NCBI RefSeq assembly: GCF_000203795.2
Contig: NW_006281099.1
Location: 1,801,774-1,865,773 of the forward strand
Direction: 5' to 3'
Source: Batrachochytrium dendrobatidis JAM81
Lineage: Eukaryota > Chytridiomycota > Chytridiomycetes > Rhizophydiales
Length of the DNA stretch: 64,000 nt
In this document: one piece after another, positions 22,396 through 34,478 of the stretch
Layout: every line of letters starts with the position of its first letter
Numbering within the stretch: the stretch's first letter is position 1
Translations under genes and position numbers: made by a program
The notes under the pieces: generated by a model
Databases searched by the model: none
Told to the model about the DNA's origin: nothing
What the model saw: the letters and a program-made list of their open reading frames with translations, nothing else

Positions 22396-24907
22396 TCAAA
22401 CTCCCACTTCAGCTTCTGTATCAGAAACATTGATGTGTGCTTTGACCGCGAATTCAGCAGATACCAAAGCTATTCCCAGTTCTTCCTTATCGCCACTTGG
22501 TTGCGTCTTTTTTTCCTTGAGCGCACTAGCATTAGGCTCATCTGTCTGATCGTCAGCTAATCCCGAGTTAGTTTCGTCATCAGAGTTGTCTTCGCTTTCA
22601 TCCTCTGAATTATTTTCGTCCTCTACATCACTATCAATACCAAGCCATTGCGATCCACGTGTCTCATCAGTAAATACAGCAGACCATCCATTAAGCTTTT
22701 CCAAATTTAGTGTCCATAAATCACAAATGGTAAATTCTTTTGACGATTGTTCAACAATTCCGCCAAATCTATAGCAGACACATTGATAGAAATGTAAAGT
22801 TAGACATAGTGGTGTGTACTTGTGATATGTTTCATCTGTTAATATGGTCTACCGACTTACACATAAAGATTGTTTTTTGAAACAGCCAGCATGGCGTTGA
22901 ATCGCTCAGTAGGGCCTATAGGCTCTACTTTTACTTTGGCGTCAGATTCGTGCTCTTGGGTGTTATCTTCACCAGATTCGCAACTGTTGTTGGCGTCATC
23001 CAAATCGCATTCTTTGGATTGCTTAGAATCTTCCACCTTCTTGTTTTGCACCTTTTTCTTTTTATGCTGCTTGATTGCTCGAAATGTTAATGGAAACCAC
23101 TTGTTTGAATCTATAATGTATACAGTTTCCAAATCTGTCAGTACAATACTTGAAACCCGACTTATAATTCAAGTATATCAAACAAAAAAAGTGACTCACC
23201 AATATTATACTGGAAAATGTCTTTGTGAAATATGGATTCAAGTGTTTCCTCAGATTCTTGAACATCAGATACACCTCCAAACAAGATGCCACGGCCTTTG
23301 TGAACCGTCATGGTACATCCACTTCGAAGACTATTGCAATAGAAATACAGATTTAAAAAATATGATTACCAAGTGGCATTCTAGTTGAAAATATACCTGG
23401 GACAAATGCCGCCTGGCCGCTTTCGACGTTCCCATCTAATTGCATCCAACTGAAGCGACATTTTAAGAACCCACACATCAGAATAAACAGTACCGACAGG
23501 TTTCTTTCCTTTTACAAATGTTTTGTAATACCCACCAAAAATATAGATCATATCTTTGTAGGTAAGCATTTGGAACCCAGATCGCGCTGTAGGCCGTGGC
23601 TCTGGTAAATCCAATTTCGTCCATTTGTATTCAAGTGTATCAAACACCCATAGATCGTCATAGCTATTTAAACACACGTTAGTACTAATGCAACAATGGC
23701 TTGACAAATGAATTGGTACTCAACTATCTTGAATCTGTGTAGTTGTCAAAAAAACCACCAAAAAGCACAATCAGATGTTTCCATATTGCCATGCGATGAC
23801 CAGATCTTGGTGGAGGTTGTCCTCGAAGCTCCAATTTTTCCCATGCATTGGTTTTGAGATCCATAGTCCAAAAATCTTTGTAGTGAAAGAAATTGGTTTC
23901 GTTTGGGCTAACAAACTCACCACCCCATAAAAATAGTCTTCCAGCTGGCGTAATAACGGTTTGGTGTGATGATCGTGGCCCAGGACTATTAGAAGAAGTG
24001 ATTCGTTTCCAAGTAGATTTCTCAGTATCAAACTTGTACAAATCGTTGTACATGTAAACCTTTTGACCATCGTAGTATTCACCGCCAAATAAAAGAAGTT
24101 CAGATGGATCTAGAGGGTTAGCAGTAAAGGATGCATTTGCTCGTCGGGAAGGGGGAGCACAGTCTGCTTCCTCTGTGATTTTGGATTCATCATCCTGAGC
24201 TTTACGAAACTGTTCAAGAATAGCATCAATATCCTCTGGCTCATCATCCAACTCGGCTTTCAATCCCTTGAGGTATTTTTTGCTACTCTTTTGCTCCTGC
24301 AGATGTTGATTTACAGCCATAGTCACGTAAAATAGAACATTAGTAAGAATATCAAAATACATGGTAAACAACCAGCCTCATGAAACAACTGATGCTAAAT
24401 TTACTAAACATGCTTTTTGAACAAATGTTGACATCAGTTTCAGTCAATCCGATTTGTTCAATCTCCAACTCCCTTTTCATTCAAACAAAACATTATGGCA
24501 TTGGTGATTGATATGAAAACACAATTGCATTCCTGAAATATGCGACTGTTCTCTTGAACTAGAACGCGAACGTACAAGTTTTTAGGATACAAGACGAGTT
24601 TGTCAAGTTGGATTGGAAATAGTCGAGCCCAACATTTGGATGGAAATCAATCGATATGATGATCGTACAATGTATGGTTATTTGAAAAGTGGATCATTTC
24701 GGTTTGATTGTAAGCATTATATGATGGACGCTGTATTTTGAAGCAGTCAATTTGTAGTACAAAAGCGCAGCGAATATATAACAAGGACTGAGTTATAAAA
24801 CTGCAGACTAGACACACCTTTTGTTTGGCTTTTGCATCCGTGCTACCGCTACCAGTGGTAGTTACTGCATCTCTTTTTTTCTTTTTCTTATCTCTTCCTT
24901 TGCCCAT
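22396..24907 (-). CDS. KLHDC4: Kelch-repeat protein KLHDC4 / yeast Kel3-like
   Basis: Six exons: 24818-24907, 23725-24296, 23397-23663, 23200-23330, 22861-23134 and 22396-22768; 568 residues. The start MGKGRDKKKKKRD matches the basic opening of human KLHDC4. Kelch repeats follow (ELLLFGGEYYDGQKVYMYND, LFLWGGEFVSPNETNFFHYK, LIVLFGGF, IYIFGGYY, GILFGGV, YGG-like VFGGI), building a beta propeller. The family conserves FNAMLAVSKNNLYV and a very acidic tail (SEDESEDNSDDE), also present here. The precise role is poorly known in any organism. The donor of intron 2 is GTTGAG; junction TA|C gives the expected RYYDDLW. Intron 1 (521 nt) is several times longer than its neighbours because it holds a repeat element. 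Confidence 0.9.
24314..24807. mobile_element. MITE-like element, copy C, inside KLHDC4 intron 1
   Basis: A TA-flanked left terminus CAGCCATAGTCACGTAAAAT starts at 24314. The interior (about 24455-24780) aligns with copy A at 48485-48760: shared blocks include CTCCAACTC, GCATTCC, GGATACAAGA and AAAGCGCA-CGAATAT. The right inverted terminus is not recognisable before the intron donor, so the right boundary is approximate and the copy may be truncated. The left end lies only 18 nt from the splice acceptor. Confidence 0.6.
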
Positions 24908-24994
24908 ATCAAGTATCAAATGACGGGAATAGTTTTATTTTTTGAAAAATAAATCCACATAGCATCACGTGACTGTTACAAGTCAATCTAGCAG
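24908..24994. promoter_or_regulatory. 87-bp divergent promoter with TCACGTGA, KLHDC4 / TRIP13
   Basis: The two start codons are 87 bp apart. The gap contains the palindrome TCACGTGA at 24965-24972, an E-box-type core (CACGTG) bound by bHLH factors in fungi and animals. The same 8-mer occurs upstream of three other gene sets in this window. Confidence 0.5.
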
Positions 24995-27179
24995 ATGGAG
25001 ATTCGCTCAGATGAACTCGAGATCAAGAGACGCAAGATAAGGAAGTGCACAAGGCTAATGGACACGAACGCGCTCAACAGTTTGATTGTAATGAACAGAG
25101 TGCAATCAGGATTTATTACTGAGCATTCACCTAGTAGCTATGAGCAAACCATATCCAACAAGACCAATGTGGATGATAAAAATGTGGATACTAATGAGAT
25201 TGCTGCTGCTACACTTGCCATGTCTATGACCGATCAACAGCAGCAAAGAGTTACTATTCATGGTAGTTATGCTAAATGCCATTCAAACAGCCATCATGAT
25301 CAATAGATCTATTAATCTCAACTCATCTCACCATCAATCCTAATTTTATCAATAGTCGAGGCCAGACTCCGGTGTAGCAGTAGTGTCCGCATCGACATTG
25401 CTAAACAGCTTGTAGAGCAATTCCTGAGAGAAAACCATGTCTCCCTGCTGCTACATACATCCATTCCAAAAAACGATATTTTGTCTGCCCAGTGCATTTG
25501 CCGAGCTATTGACTGTATCCATATATGCGAAGCCAGGTCAGGTAATCTGATCCTTTATAGAATTGTAATTACTGCATATGTCTCCAATCGATCTGATCAA
25601 AACTTACCAATGTTTATATGTGAATATCATATTGACATAGATGGTGGGGAGACACCAGCCGACGATATTGTTGAACTCGCTTATTGCAATTTGGATGTTC
25701 ATGTGTATCAAAACGTTTCTCCATCAATCACTCTGACCAATGAAGACGACACTGTTAGCACTTCCAAACACTGGGAACTTCCGTGTCACGAGCTAGAGGG
25801 CGTGTGGGAAAGGTGTTCAATAGGCAATACCTACAACTATGCTATTCCAAAGCCCAATCTATCACTAACCAAGTTTATCTTGATAACGCGCTGATAGTTT
25901 GGTATTTGATGACGATCTACCACTGCAATTGCTGGACTATGTTTACACATCAATTCTGTTCTCAGACATGAATATTGATACGAATCTTATCAATGTCAAT
26001 CGTGTTGTCCTACTACACGGTCCGCCTGGTTCGGGGAAAACAACCCTGTGTCGTGCATTGGCTCAGGCATGTTTTTTGCAAATGCATATTCCAATTGTGT
26101 GAATTAACTTGAGCCACCAATAATTCAAATAGAAACTGTCAATTCGGCTTTCAGATCGGTTTGCTTTTGGAAAACTTGTCGAAATCAATTCTCATAGCTT
26201 GTTTAGCAAATTCTTTTCAGAATCTTCCAAACTTGTTATACAGCTGTTTCAGAATCTACACGAAATACTAAATAACCAAGATGCATTTGTGTGTATTCTG
26301 ATAGGTAAACACTATTTATTTTCTGAAACTTTGTTATTGGGATATTCATATATTCTGAATATGCTGATTAGATGAAGTGGAGAGTTTGAGTGCAGCTCGC
26401 AAGGCTTCTGCAGCTGGTTTGGAGCCATCTGATGCGATTCGAGTAGTAAGACTGCCATGTGGATGATTTCACCAAAAGATTGCATCCACCTAAACCATGT
26501 TTCATTATTTCTCAACAATCAAGGTCAATGCACTCTTGACACAGATTGACTTGCTACGACAACACAAATATGTTTTAGTTCTTGCTACATCAAACATTAC
26601 AGAAGCAATCGGTAATCAATATTAAACTTGATTATATCCACCAAATACACCATCATACGCTAACAGTATGGTTGATTGAAATGTAAATACAGATGTAGCA
26701 TTCATTGATCGGGCTGATATTAAACAATACATAGGTGATCCATCCCCAAGAGCAATCTATCAAATCCTGTCTTCGTGTCTGGTCGAGCTCATGAACAAGA
26801 TGCTTATTTCCCCACAGGTAGATTTATTGGGACTACGCGAACTAGAACTATTTCCCACCAGTTGCAAACTGAGTAAACGAGTTCTGGACGTTGCATATTT
26901 ATGTGATGGAATGAGCGGTCGAGCACTTCGAAAACTGCCGTTTCTTGCACATGCTCGATACATCAAGGTAGTATAGTTTTAATAGATACAACTGCTTGAA
27001 TGAATACACGTTCTCAAATGGTGTAACACAATTTTGACTTTATTGACTACTTACAGAATACTTCAACAACGCTCGAACGGTTTCTAGACGCACTGCATGT
27101 AACAGTCATATACGAGTCTCAATCCAGAAAAAATATGGTATGCCAGTCAACAAAGCTGTCGGAATCCACCAAGAAATAA
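24995..27179 (+). CDS. TRIP13: TRIP13 / Pch2 AAA+ ATPase
   Basis: Nine exons: 24995-25262, 25356-25541, 25641-25812, 25898-26066, 26133-26304, 26372-26445, 26524-26611, 26693-26967 and 27057-27179; 508 residues. Pch2/TRIP13 remodels HORMA-domain proteins in meiosis and the spindle checkpoint. Motifs: RVVLLHGPPGSGKTTLCRALAQ (Walker A ~250-257), LVEINSHSLFSKFFSESSKL, LIDEVESL (Walker B), DAIRVVNALLTQID, LATSNITEAI, AFIDRADIKQYIG, LSGR-like MSGRALRKLPFLAHA. Intron 4 begins GCATGT: only this GC-AG splice yields ALAQ|KLSIRLS as in human ALAQKLTIRLS. Intron 2 lacks in-frame stops, so a read-through form is possible; spliced SDGGETPADD is my choice. The N-terminal ~90 residues are weakly conserved. 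Confidence 0.93.
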
Positions 27180-27227
27180 AGCGAATTGGTATCTAGCGAT
27201 ACATCAATGCATAATATGCCAAGTTGA

Positions 27228-29694
27228 TCACTCTAGACTTTGCAAGTATTCAATCTCATTGTCTATATCACTGTATTTTCATCAAGTATTAGAACGATTG
27301 ATGGGAATAAAAAAACAATGATGAAATGTTTTAGTTGAAGCAGATCAACCATTCTTGAAATTTACCAACAATGCAATCATAAACCTACCTAATTTCCAAT
27401 CTGATTTGAAATATGCGCTGCTTTAATTGGTTTACAATAGGATCATCCAAACACGCTTTGTACATTATGTCGTCCATATCAAGAGTCGTATTCATCTTGG
27501 TATGATCGTGATGGTTTGTTGATTGTATTTCCAAATCTTGTAATGTTTGGGTTGCAACATTTGTAAAATCTACTTTTGTACAAGTGAATGCATCACGTTG
27601 TGTTAAACTGTGATCCGTGCCAATACACTGGTCATGAGTGGTTTGCATATACGAATGAGTTTGTGAGCCTTCGTCTATGGTACAAATCAAATTTTCTGTA
27701 TATGTCATTGCATCAAACATAAGTGGCTTAGTAGCTGGATCAACAGCAGTTGGGATAGCTAAAGCAGATATAATAGTTGAGTGTATGCCTTCTGTTGGTG
27801 TGTCAAGGCAACGCGGAGATGCGCTTGATTCATTGACTGCAGGCATTGAATTTGGTGCGTCGGAAGACTGTAGTATATTTAATCTAGAGTCATTGACAAG
27901 ACTAGATTTGGCTTGAAAATCTAATTCCATCACGTTTCTTGATTCAATATCCTTTAAAATAACATCTTGTCGGGTATCCAATAACGATTGAGATGGGTCA
28001 TTACAAGTATTAGGATGCACTGCCATATTCCTCATCTCATCAGTTACATGAATCGATCCAAGTTGATCTAGTGTAAGTTTAGGCGATCTAGATTCCTTCT
28101 CTTCACACCTGTCGTAACACGGCTGATTTAATACTGAAATGGTAGTGCCAACAGCTCCAACAGCGACAGGGTGCCTAGTCAATGACTGTGTGTCGTTCAT
28201 GTTCCCATTTTGAACTTGGCTCAACTGTATAATAATACAAGTTTAACATGTTAGTTATTTTTAATTAAATCTTGACTATTGCTGACTATCAACTTGGGTT
28301 GATTGAATTGAAATTTAGATAAACTTGTACGTACAGATGAATTCGTTTGAGCCACTATTGCCTCGAATGCATCAAATGGTTTGGCAGGTACAGAAACCAG
28401 TTTGCTTTGAAAGGCACCATGGGCTGGGATCTGAGCTTTTGTAAGTAAATCAGATGTGAATAGAGATAATGGAAAAGTTGTAGCTTCAAGATCTGAAGTA
28501 TTATGATTAAGCGTGCATGATGGCATGGTAGATGGAATGTGAGTGTTAGAGGTAATACTGGGTGTATGCTTTTCCCATGCTGACCGAGGAAAGGGCACGG
28601 TGTGGTGTATCTGCAGCGAATCTGGTCGAGTTGAAGTAATCTCACGTTTGTCAATGCCAGCCAATGCATCGCTATGCTGAAAACCAGCTTTCAAGTTTGA
28701 ACATACTGAATTTGTAGTCAAATTAGGTGCAGTGTAAAAGGACAATTCATTATGCGAGGGAGCATAATTGTACATGGATTTGGTTTCAAAATTATCTAAA
28801 ATGGACGTATCAATACTGTCCTTTATTCCATATCTACACATCAAATGTACAAATAATAGGTTAGTCAAGTTTGATCACTACATGACCAAATTCATTAAGT
28901 GATACAACAAACCTGCGTCGAATACTCGCCAAGATATCTTCAGGATCTGTAGATAAGCTGGATTTGGTAACTGATTCTGCTTTACGAGTGGATTGTGGCA
29001 TGATCTGACTATGTAGAATGGATGACTGTGAATGTTTCGACGCTTCTGCTTCTTGAACAACACGAGTGCTTTATCATTACAATGGAACAGTTGAGTATGA
29101 TGCAGATAGAAAACAAGTGTTTTATTAGATCACATATTACCTGGATGCAAGAGCTTGATTTGTCCGGAGTTCTAAATCAGTAAAACTGACAACCAAATCT
29201 GGATGATTACAATGTAATCCAGAGTGTAGCTTATTGGTGAGATCGGACATATTGGAGTCATCCATATGTGCATGATTCCATTCCATAGCAGCACGCAAAA
29301 CAGTTGTTTCTTTGGATAGAGAAACCGAGTCTAGCACATTTACGGAACCACCAGTGTCAGTAGACTGTGAAGGAACAGCAGGCTCAATCACTTTACGTCC
29401 AATAACTCTGAACCGTCTACCAGCAGGAAGCTTCGGACTTGGATATGCACTGGACGCTTGTGATGCATTTGATGTGATAGTGGATGCATGATCAAATGCC
29501 TGGTTCGAGGCAGTAGCATGGACAGTCTTGGTTCTAACTGGCAGAGGACTGGATGCATCTACAAGTATTGGGAGTCTGGACACCATTGAGCCGGATCTCA
29601 GTGATAGTTTTTCAGCTGAATCCAGAGCAGTAGCAATGGAATGTGTCGTATCTGATGTAGATGAATGGCTCGATGCAGTCTTGGACGAGCCCAT
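27228..29694 (-). CDS. Ser/Thr-rich orphan protein
   Basis: Five exons, 29141-29694, 28913-29068, 28335-28833, 27389-28224 and 27228-27270, join in phase to 695 residues. I do not recognise it. It is Ser/Thr/Asn/His-rich throughout and likely mostly disordered. More ordered patches are RRFRVIGRKVIEP in the first exon, DPEDILASIRRRYGIKDSID in exons 2-3, and a C-terminal helical stretch NQLKQRIFQIRLEI continuing on the last exon as DIDNEIEYLQSLE, which reads like a short coiled coil. The last 43-nt exon is inferred from donor GTAGGT, acceptor ATACAG and the coiled-coil continuity. It converges with TRIP13, 48 nt away, and diverges from GID8. Confidence 0.65.
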
Positions 29695-29796
29695 TGTGAT
29701 GATTTCTATGTTTTAGTGATGATTTCTAGCACATCCAAAAATGACAATTGCCGATGCTTGACTTGACATTTACCAACACAACCCGAACCGCTGTCG

Positions 29797-31164
29797 ATGG
29801 TAGTTTATTCTTTTAATACTGCCTGTTGATTCATGATTTAAAGCCGTTCTTTATCCATCTACTGCCTAGTGTATTCCACTCTTATAATAGATAAAGCTTC
29901 CAACTAACATTAGATGATTCATTCTACATTGCCCACTTCAACTTATTATCGCACATACAATACTAGGCTTCGTTGGCAACACAACCCAAAAAAGTTAGTA
30001 TATTTGGATTCAGCACGAATAAATAATGCATGATTTACTTTGACTACGGCCTTGAGTTTTGCTGAGATATGCTCCTTCAATACTACTCTTGGCTATATCC
30101 TACAACTAGTACTATCACCTATGCATGTATACTTGGTTCTAACATCATGACCCATTAGGCTATATCTCGTGAAGAATGGGAAAAAAAGCTTTCTGACGTC
30201 AAGAGCAGCAAGAAGTAAGTTGTAGCTTGTGCAGATAGTATTTGTTTTGTGAAACGATGAATTACCGATAGTGGAAGCAATGCTAACTTGAATGTCAACT
30301 CAGTGATTTGAACAGACTTGTCATGAACTATCTTGTGATTGAAGGATACAAGGATGCAGCAGAAAAATTCAGTGTCGAGTCCGGACTTGCACCAGCAGTT
30401 GATCTGATGACAGTTGAAGACCGAATGAACATTAGAAACGATATTCAGAATGGCAATATCGAAGCAGCCATTGAGCGTGTAAATGACCTTGATCCAGAGG
30501 TAAATACTTTGGAACTGGATGGATTTTTGGCGATAGCTCATCCTATTTACTTCTGCCACTAATATCTCTATATTCCACTTTGAATAGATTTTGGATACCA
30601 ATCCTAAACTGTTTTTCCATCTGCAGCAACAGAAACTGATTGAGCTGATTCGTAATAATAAAATTACAGAAGCTATCGAGTTTGCTCAAGAAGAATTGGC
30701 ACCTCGCGGAGAAGAAAATGTAAGTTTGTAGCTAATTGCAAATTCATTTTCAAATGGTGGCTAATTCTTGATTGGTAATATTGAGATACTCTAGCCCGAG
30801 TTTCTGAATGAACTTGAGCGCACAATGGCGCTGTTGGCATTTGAAGATACGTACAAATCGCCTGTTGGAGACTTGCTAAACCATTCACAGCGCCAAAAAA
30901 CCGCAAGTGAGCTTAATGCAGCAATTCTGACTACCCAATGCCAAGAAAAAGATCCTAAATTGCCATCGCTGCTCAAGATGCTTGTATGGGCCCAGGTATG
31001 TGCATTTATAACACTGAGTCCAAATGGGTATGCATTATATCGGTGTTGAGCACACGCTAACTATCTATTCTGCTCAGAACCAACTTGATGAAAAAGTGGT
31101 ATATCCCAAAATTAAAGATCTTGTTACGGCCGAGTTTGAAAATGGCTCAGCTTCGTCATCATAA
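29797..31164 (+). CDS. GID8: GID complex subunit GID8 / TWA1 (LisH-CTLH-CRA)
   Basis: Recognised exons 30159-30214, 30304-30499, 30588-30719, 30795-30995 and 31078-31164 encode 223 residues. They follow the GID8 order: [11 protein letters not shown], Lis[37 protein letters not shown]...[13 protein letters not shown], then [15 protein letters not shown], and [15 protein letters not shown]...SPVGDLL and LLVWAQ-like [15 protein letters not shown]8 is a scaffold of the GID/CTLH E3 ubiquitin ligase. No ATG lies in the first recognised exon. The ATG at 29797-29799, immediately followed by GTAGTT, would give MAISREEW through a 359-nt intron; this is inference, and the first exon could be elsewhere. 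Confidence 0.85.
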
Positions 31165-31324
31165 GCTTTACTCTTTGAAAATATTCACTAGGGTCCTTTA
31201 ACACAATAAACTTTAAAACTGCTCCCACTTTTTGTAAAGTTTTATAGTCAGCCCTTGACTCGCCAAATCAACGGAATCTCCCCCACACCCAGTGTAAAAT
31301 AGTTGGAAATATTACTCGTAATGT

Positions 31325-32764
31325 TTATGCAATCATGGCTTGAAATTCTCCTTGTTCAATCATCTCCTTGAGAATATCCAGACCTCCTACAAGCTCACCC
31401 TTGATGTAAAGTTGAGGAAATGTAGGCCAATTAGAGTACTCTTTCAGTCCAGTTCGAACCTGCTCATCTTCCAAAATATCGAATCTAAATATATCAAGAC
31501 ATTAGACAAATCAGTAAAAGCAATAATGATTTCACAGATCAAAAGTTTACTCACGTTTCATATACAACACTCTGTTCATCAAGAAGTTTGACAACCTGGC
31601 GCGAAAACCCGCAGCGAGGAGTAGAGGGAGATCCTTTCATAAAAAGCATGACATTGGCACGCTTAACAAGCTTTCCTAGACGAGTGTTGAGATCGTCTTC
31701 CTTGGGAACCATATTCTGAAACTCTCCCTGTTCAATCAGCTCTTTGAGAATATCTAGTCCACCGATAAGCTCACCATTGACATAGATCTGAGGATAGGTT
31801 GGCCAGTTGCTGTATTTTTTCAAAGCTATATATTGGCCATATGTTAAACAGTGAGCAACTCAATCTAGACCAAAGCACACTCGTATCAAGACAATCTATT
31901 CACCTTGACGAACTGCGTCATCTGCAAGAATATCGAATGATCCATATTCACAACCCACTTGAGCCATCAACTCTACAGTCTGTCGAGAGAAACCGCATCG
32001 GGGCTGCGAGGGAGTGCCTTTCATAAAAAGCATAATCGGATGGGATGACACCAGTACTTTTAGTTTCTTTTCCATTGATGCATTCGAGTCAGCATCCGAG
32101 TCAGCAGATACAGCATTGAGAGAAGGCGTGGCAGAGGCCAACAATGTAGTAGCGTATTTGCAATATTTATCTACGGTACTGGTCAGCAGTGGAGCATTGG
32201 CACCTTCGATACGCTCAACAACTGTTCCGTTGTCCTAAATCATACATTTCAAGGCATTAGTGCAATGATTAAACTGTTGTTGCATTTGAGCAATCATGGC
32301 AATAACACACCCGCAGGATCATGAAAGTAGGAACTGTAGCAATCTCATACTTTTCCGAGATGTCAGGGAAAGTCTCTGCCTCGAACTAGAGCATACATAA
32401 AAAGAGATGGATCAGCGACCAACTCGACAGAATTGTTGGCATGACTAAACAAGCAATTTACTCTGATGTAGGACAACACAGGATATTTTCGGGACAGCTC
32501 TTCAAAGACCAAATTCATATCTCTGCTGGGTTCATGCCATTCTGCCCAGCAATTAATGACAGAAACTGGACAAGAAGCAACAAGACTGGCAAAATGATCA
32601 TCAGAAGTAACGTCTGAATCAGAGGATCGAAATGGGTTAGTTGAAGGACATAACACATGTGATGAATGGAAGAAGAGCATGTACTCACCATTGACATTTT
32701 GTTTAGCAGCAGAAGTGGTTCCAGCAATAGAAAAAGTGTCCATTGTTGCAGTCTCGGTGGTCAT
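31325..32764 (-). CDS. GRX3: Monothiol glutaredoxin GRX3 / PICOT
   Basis: Six exons: 32689-32764, 32462-32613, 32311-32385, 31904-32234, 31555-31825 and 31325-31484; 354 residues. The plan is one thioredoxin-like domain followed by two glutaredoxin domains, as in human GLRX3. The Trx domain has [15 protein letters not shown] where thioredoxins have WCxxC, so it has no catalytic cysteine; next comes [14 protein letters not shown]. Each Grx domain carries [17 protein letters not shown] with the Fe-S-binding CGFS motif (~181-184 and ~283-286) and the glutathione-site motif [10 protein letters not shown] or [10 protein letters not shown] with GGLDIL. The family binds bridging [2Fe-2S] clusters and serves cytosolic iron handling. 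The splice [16 protein letters not shown] restores the conserved Trx strand. Confidence 0.93.
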
Positions 32765-33091
32765 TATAGAGTATTGGAACGACTCGAGTGTTGAATTGTA
32801 TCAAAACAGTCAAAAATCATTGAATTCATAACAAGTGAATCTCGATGAATGTCAACGATTCTCATTCTAAAGCATTCATTAGACGTTTATAAATGATTTA
32901 TACAATGAATTGCTAGTTTGAATGATTTACGCAATACAACTCAACATCCATAATCACAATAGCAAACTCATCAGATTGCTTGTCAAGACGAGTTTGGATT
33001 TGTCTTGAACATCATTCAATGGCATCGCGTGTTCGTTGAACTGCTTCAACTTGGTCTTCATCCAACATTCAACTTCTTGATTCTATTACTC
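32765..33091. other. Divergent intergenic gap, GRX3 / RPN12
   Basis: 327 bp of AT-rich sequence between divergent starts. I see no gene, repeat or recognisable site here. A second candidate RPN12 start (ATG at 33019) lies in this gap. Confidence 0.4.
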
Positions 33092-34478
33092 ATGAACCAG
33101 GGTAGAGTTTGTCTTGTCGCTCTTTTCTGGACTATTCGTTGTCTATCCACATATCTTCATGAGTTGACTGTGCATCGTCTTGTTCAATATTGAACTCGAC
33201 CAGATAAATCATCCACTAGACTCTAAACCATTTGTTTTTGTCTGTTTTACAGCTACCGCTGCTTTAGAAGCTCTCAAGAAGGGTCTGGCTAGTCCAAAAC
33301 CTGACCTTGTCAAGGCTGGACAATCACTTGCCAAACTAAAGGTGACCTGAATCTTGTATTTCGCTTGATACATGACTACAACTCATCCATACACAGATGC
33401 TTACTGACAACCTGAACAACTGCTATTTTCACAATGTCTGGATTCATGGTATTGTATTTTAGGTGCTTTTGACAGGAATGTCTTTTTTGCTGCCAACCGG
33501 AAAGCCAGATCCAAAAGAGATCCTTTTAGCACGTATGTAATGTTGCATCCAGCTTTGATGGATCTTGTTATATGCTTAATGGAGTCTGCTCATTTGAAAA
33601 ACTTTCATAACTAATTGTTGGTTTATTGACTCATGGCTTACATTAGGCGAAGTACTTGAAATTGGTGCTCTGTGGAGTGTTAGATCCCAAGATATTCCTT
33701 CGTTTGAAAGATATTTTGCTCAGCTCAAGTCATACTACACTGATTTTGCGTAAGCGCTCTTGAAACCTCACTTGACTACTTGCAAGATCATTTTTCAAAA
33801 TACAAGACTCTAGAGTCAGTGTAAACTATACTAATCCAGCCAATTTCATGCGTGCATAATCTGTACTGGTCAACCCCATCTAGTAAATTCGTGCCAGAAT
33901 CCCCACGCCACTACATGCTTATTGGACTGAATCTACTTAGACTTCTTGCACAGAATCGCATTGCAGAGTTTCATACTGAGCTAGAAACTATTGATCCAGA
34001 GTGCTTGGCATCCAATGTCTACATTAAACACTCTGTTCAGATCGAGCAGTGCTTGATGGAAGGATCTTACAACAAGGTCTGGAATGCTCGTGCCAACGTG
34101 CCTGCTGAGGAATATTCTTTCTTTATCAATATTCTTATGGGCACCATTAGAAACGAAATTGCTAGCTGTAGTGAAAAGACGTACAATACTCTTCCCATTG
34201 CAGATGCCACCACTTTACTTTATTTTCAGACTGTCGAGCAGTTTTTCACTTTTGCAAAAGAGGTAAATTGACTCTATTCAAACCATTGCCAATGCGGTCT
34301 ACTTGCAACTGATACTATTGTGTTAACCCCTTTGACTCTACAGCGTGGATGGAATGTTGGCACCGCTGATAAAATGGTACATTTTGCTTCGACTAATGGT
34401 GCTGTACACGACATTCCAACTGCCAATATCATTCAGCAAACTCTTGGGTACGCTCACGAGTTGGAACAAATTGTCTAG
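33092..34478 (+). CDS. RPN12: 26S proteasome lid subunit RPN12 / PSMD8
   Basis: Exons 33092-33101, 33253-33341, 33463-33532, 33647-33749, 33884-34262 and 34344-34478 give 261 residues. Family blocks: LILAR-like [91 protein letters not shown] and the closing [23 protein letters not shown]12 is a PCI-domain lid subunit needed for late lid assembly. The 10-nt first exon (MNQ plus G) is a choice: ATG at 33092 with donor GTAGAG fits phase; ATG at 33019 with donor GTGTTC also fits. For exon 5 I chose the acceptor at 33881-33883, since GC|T AAA TTC gives FAKFVPES; an upstream acceptor breaks the frame. Confidence 0.88.

Noticed and set aside
22870..23388. 172-codon plus-strand open frame
   Set aside because: Antisense to KLHDC4 exons, which have kelch motifs and correct splice phases; the plus frame has no recognisable domain.
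33885..34262. RPN12 exon 5 starting upstream at LYWSTP
   Set aside because: The phase does not match exon 4. The acceptor at 33881-33883 restores FAKFVPES and the family alignment.
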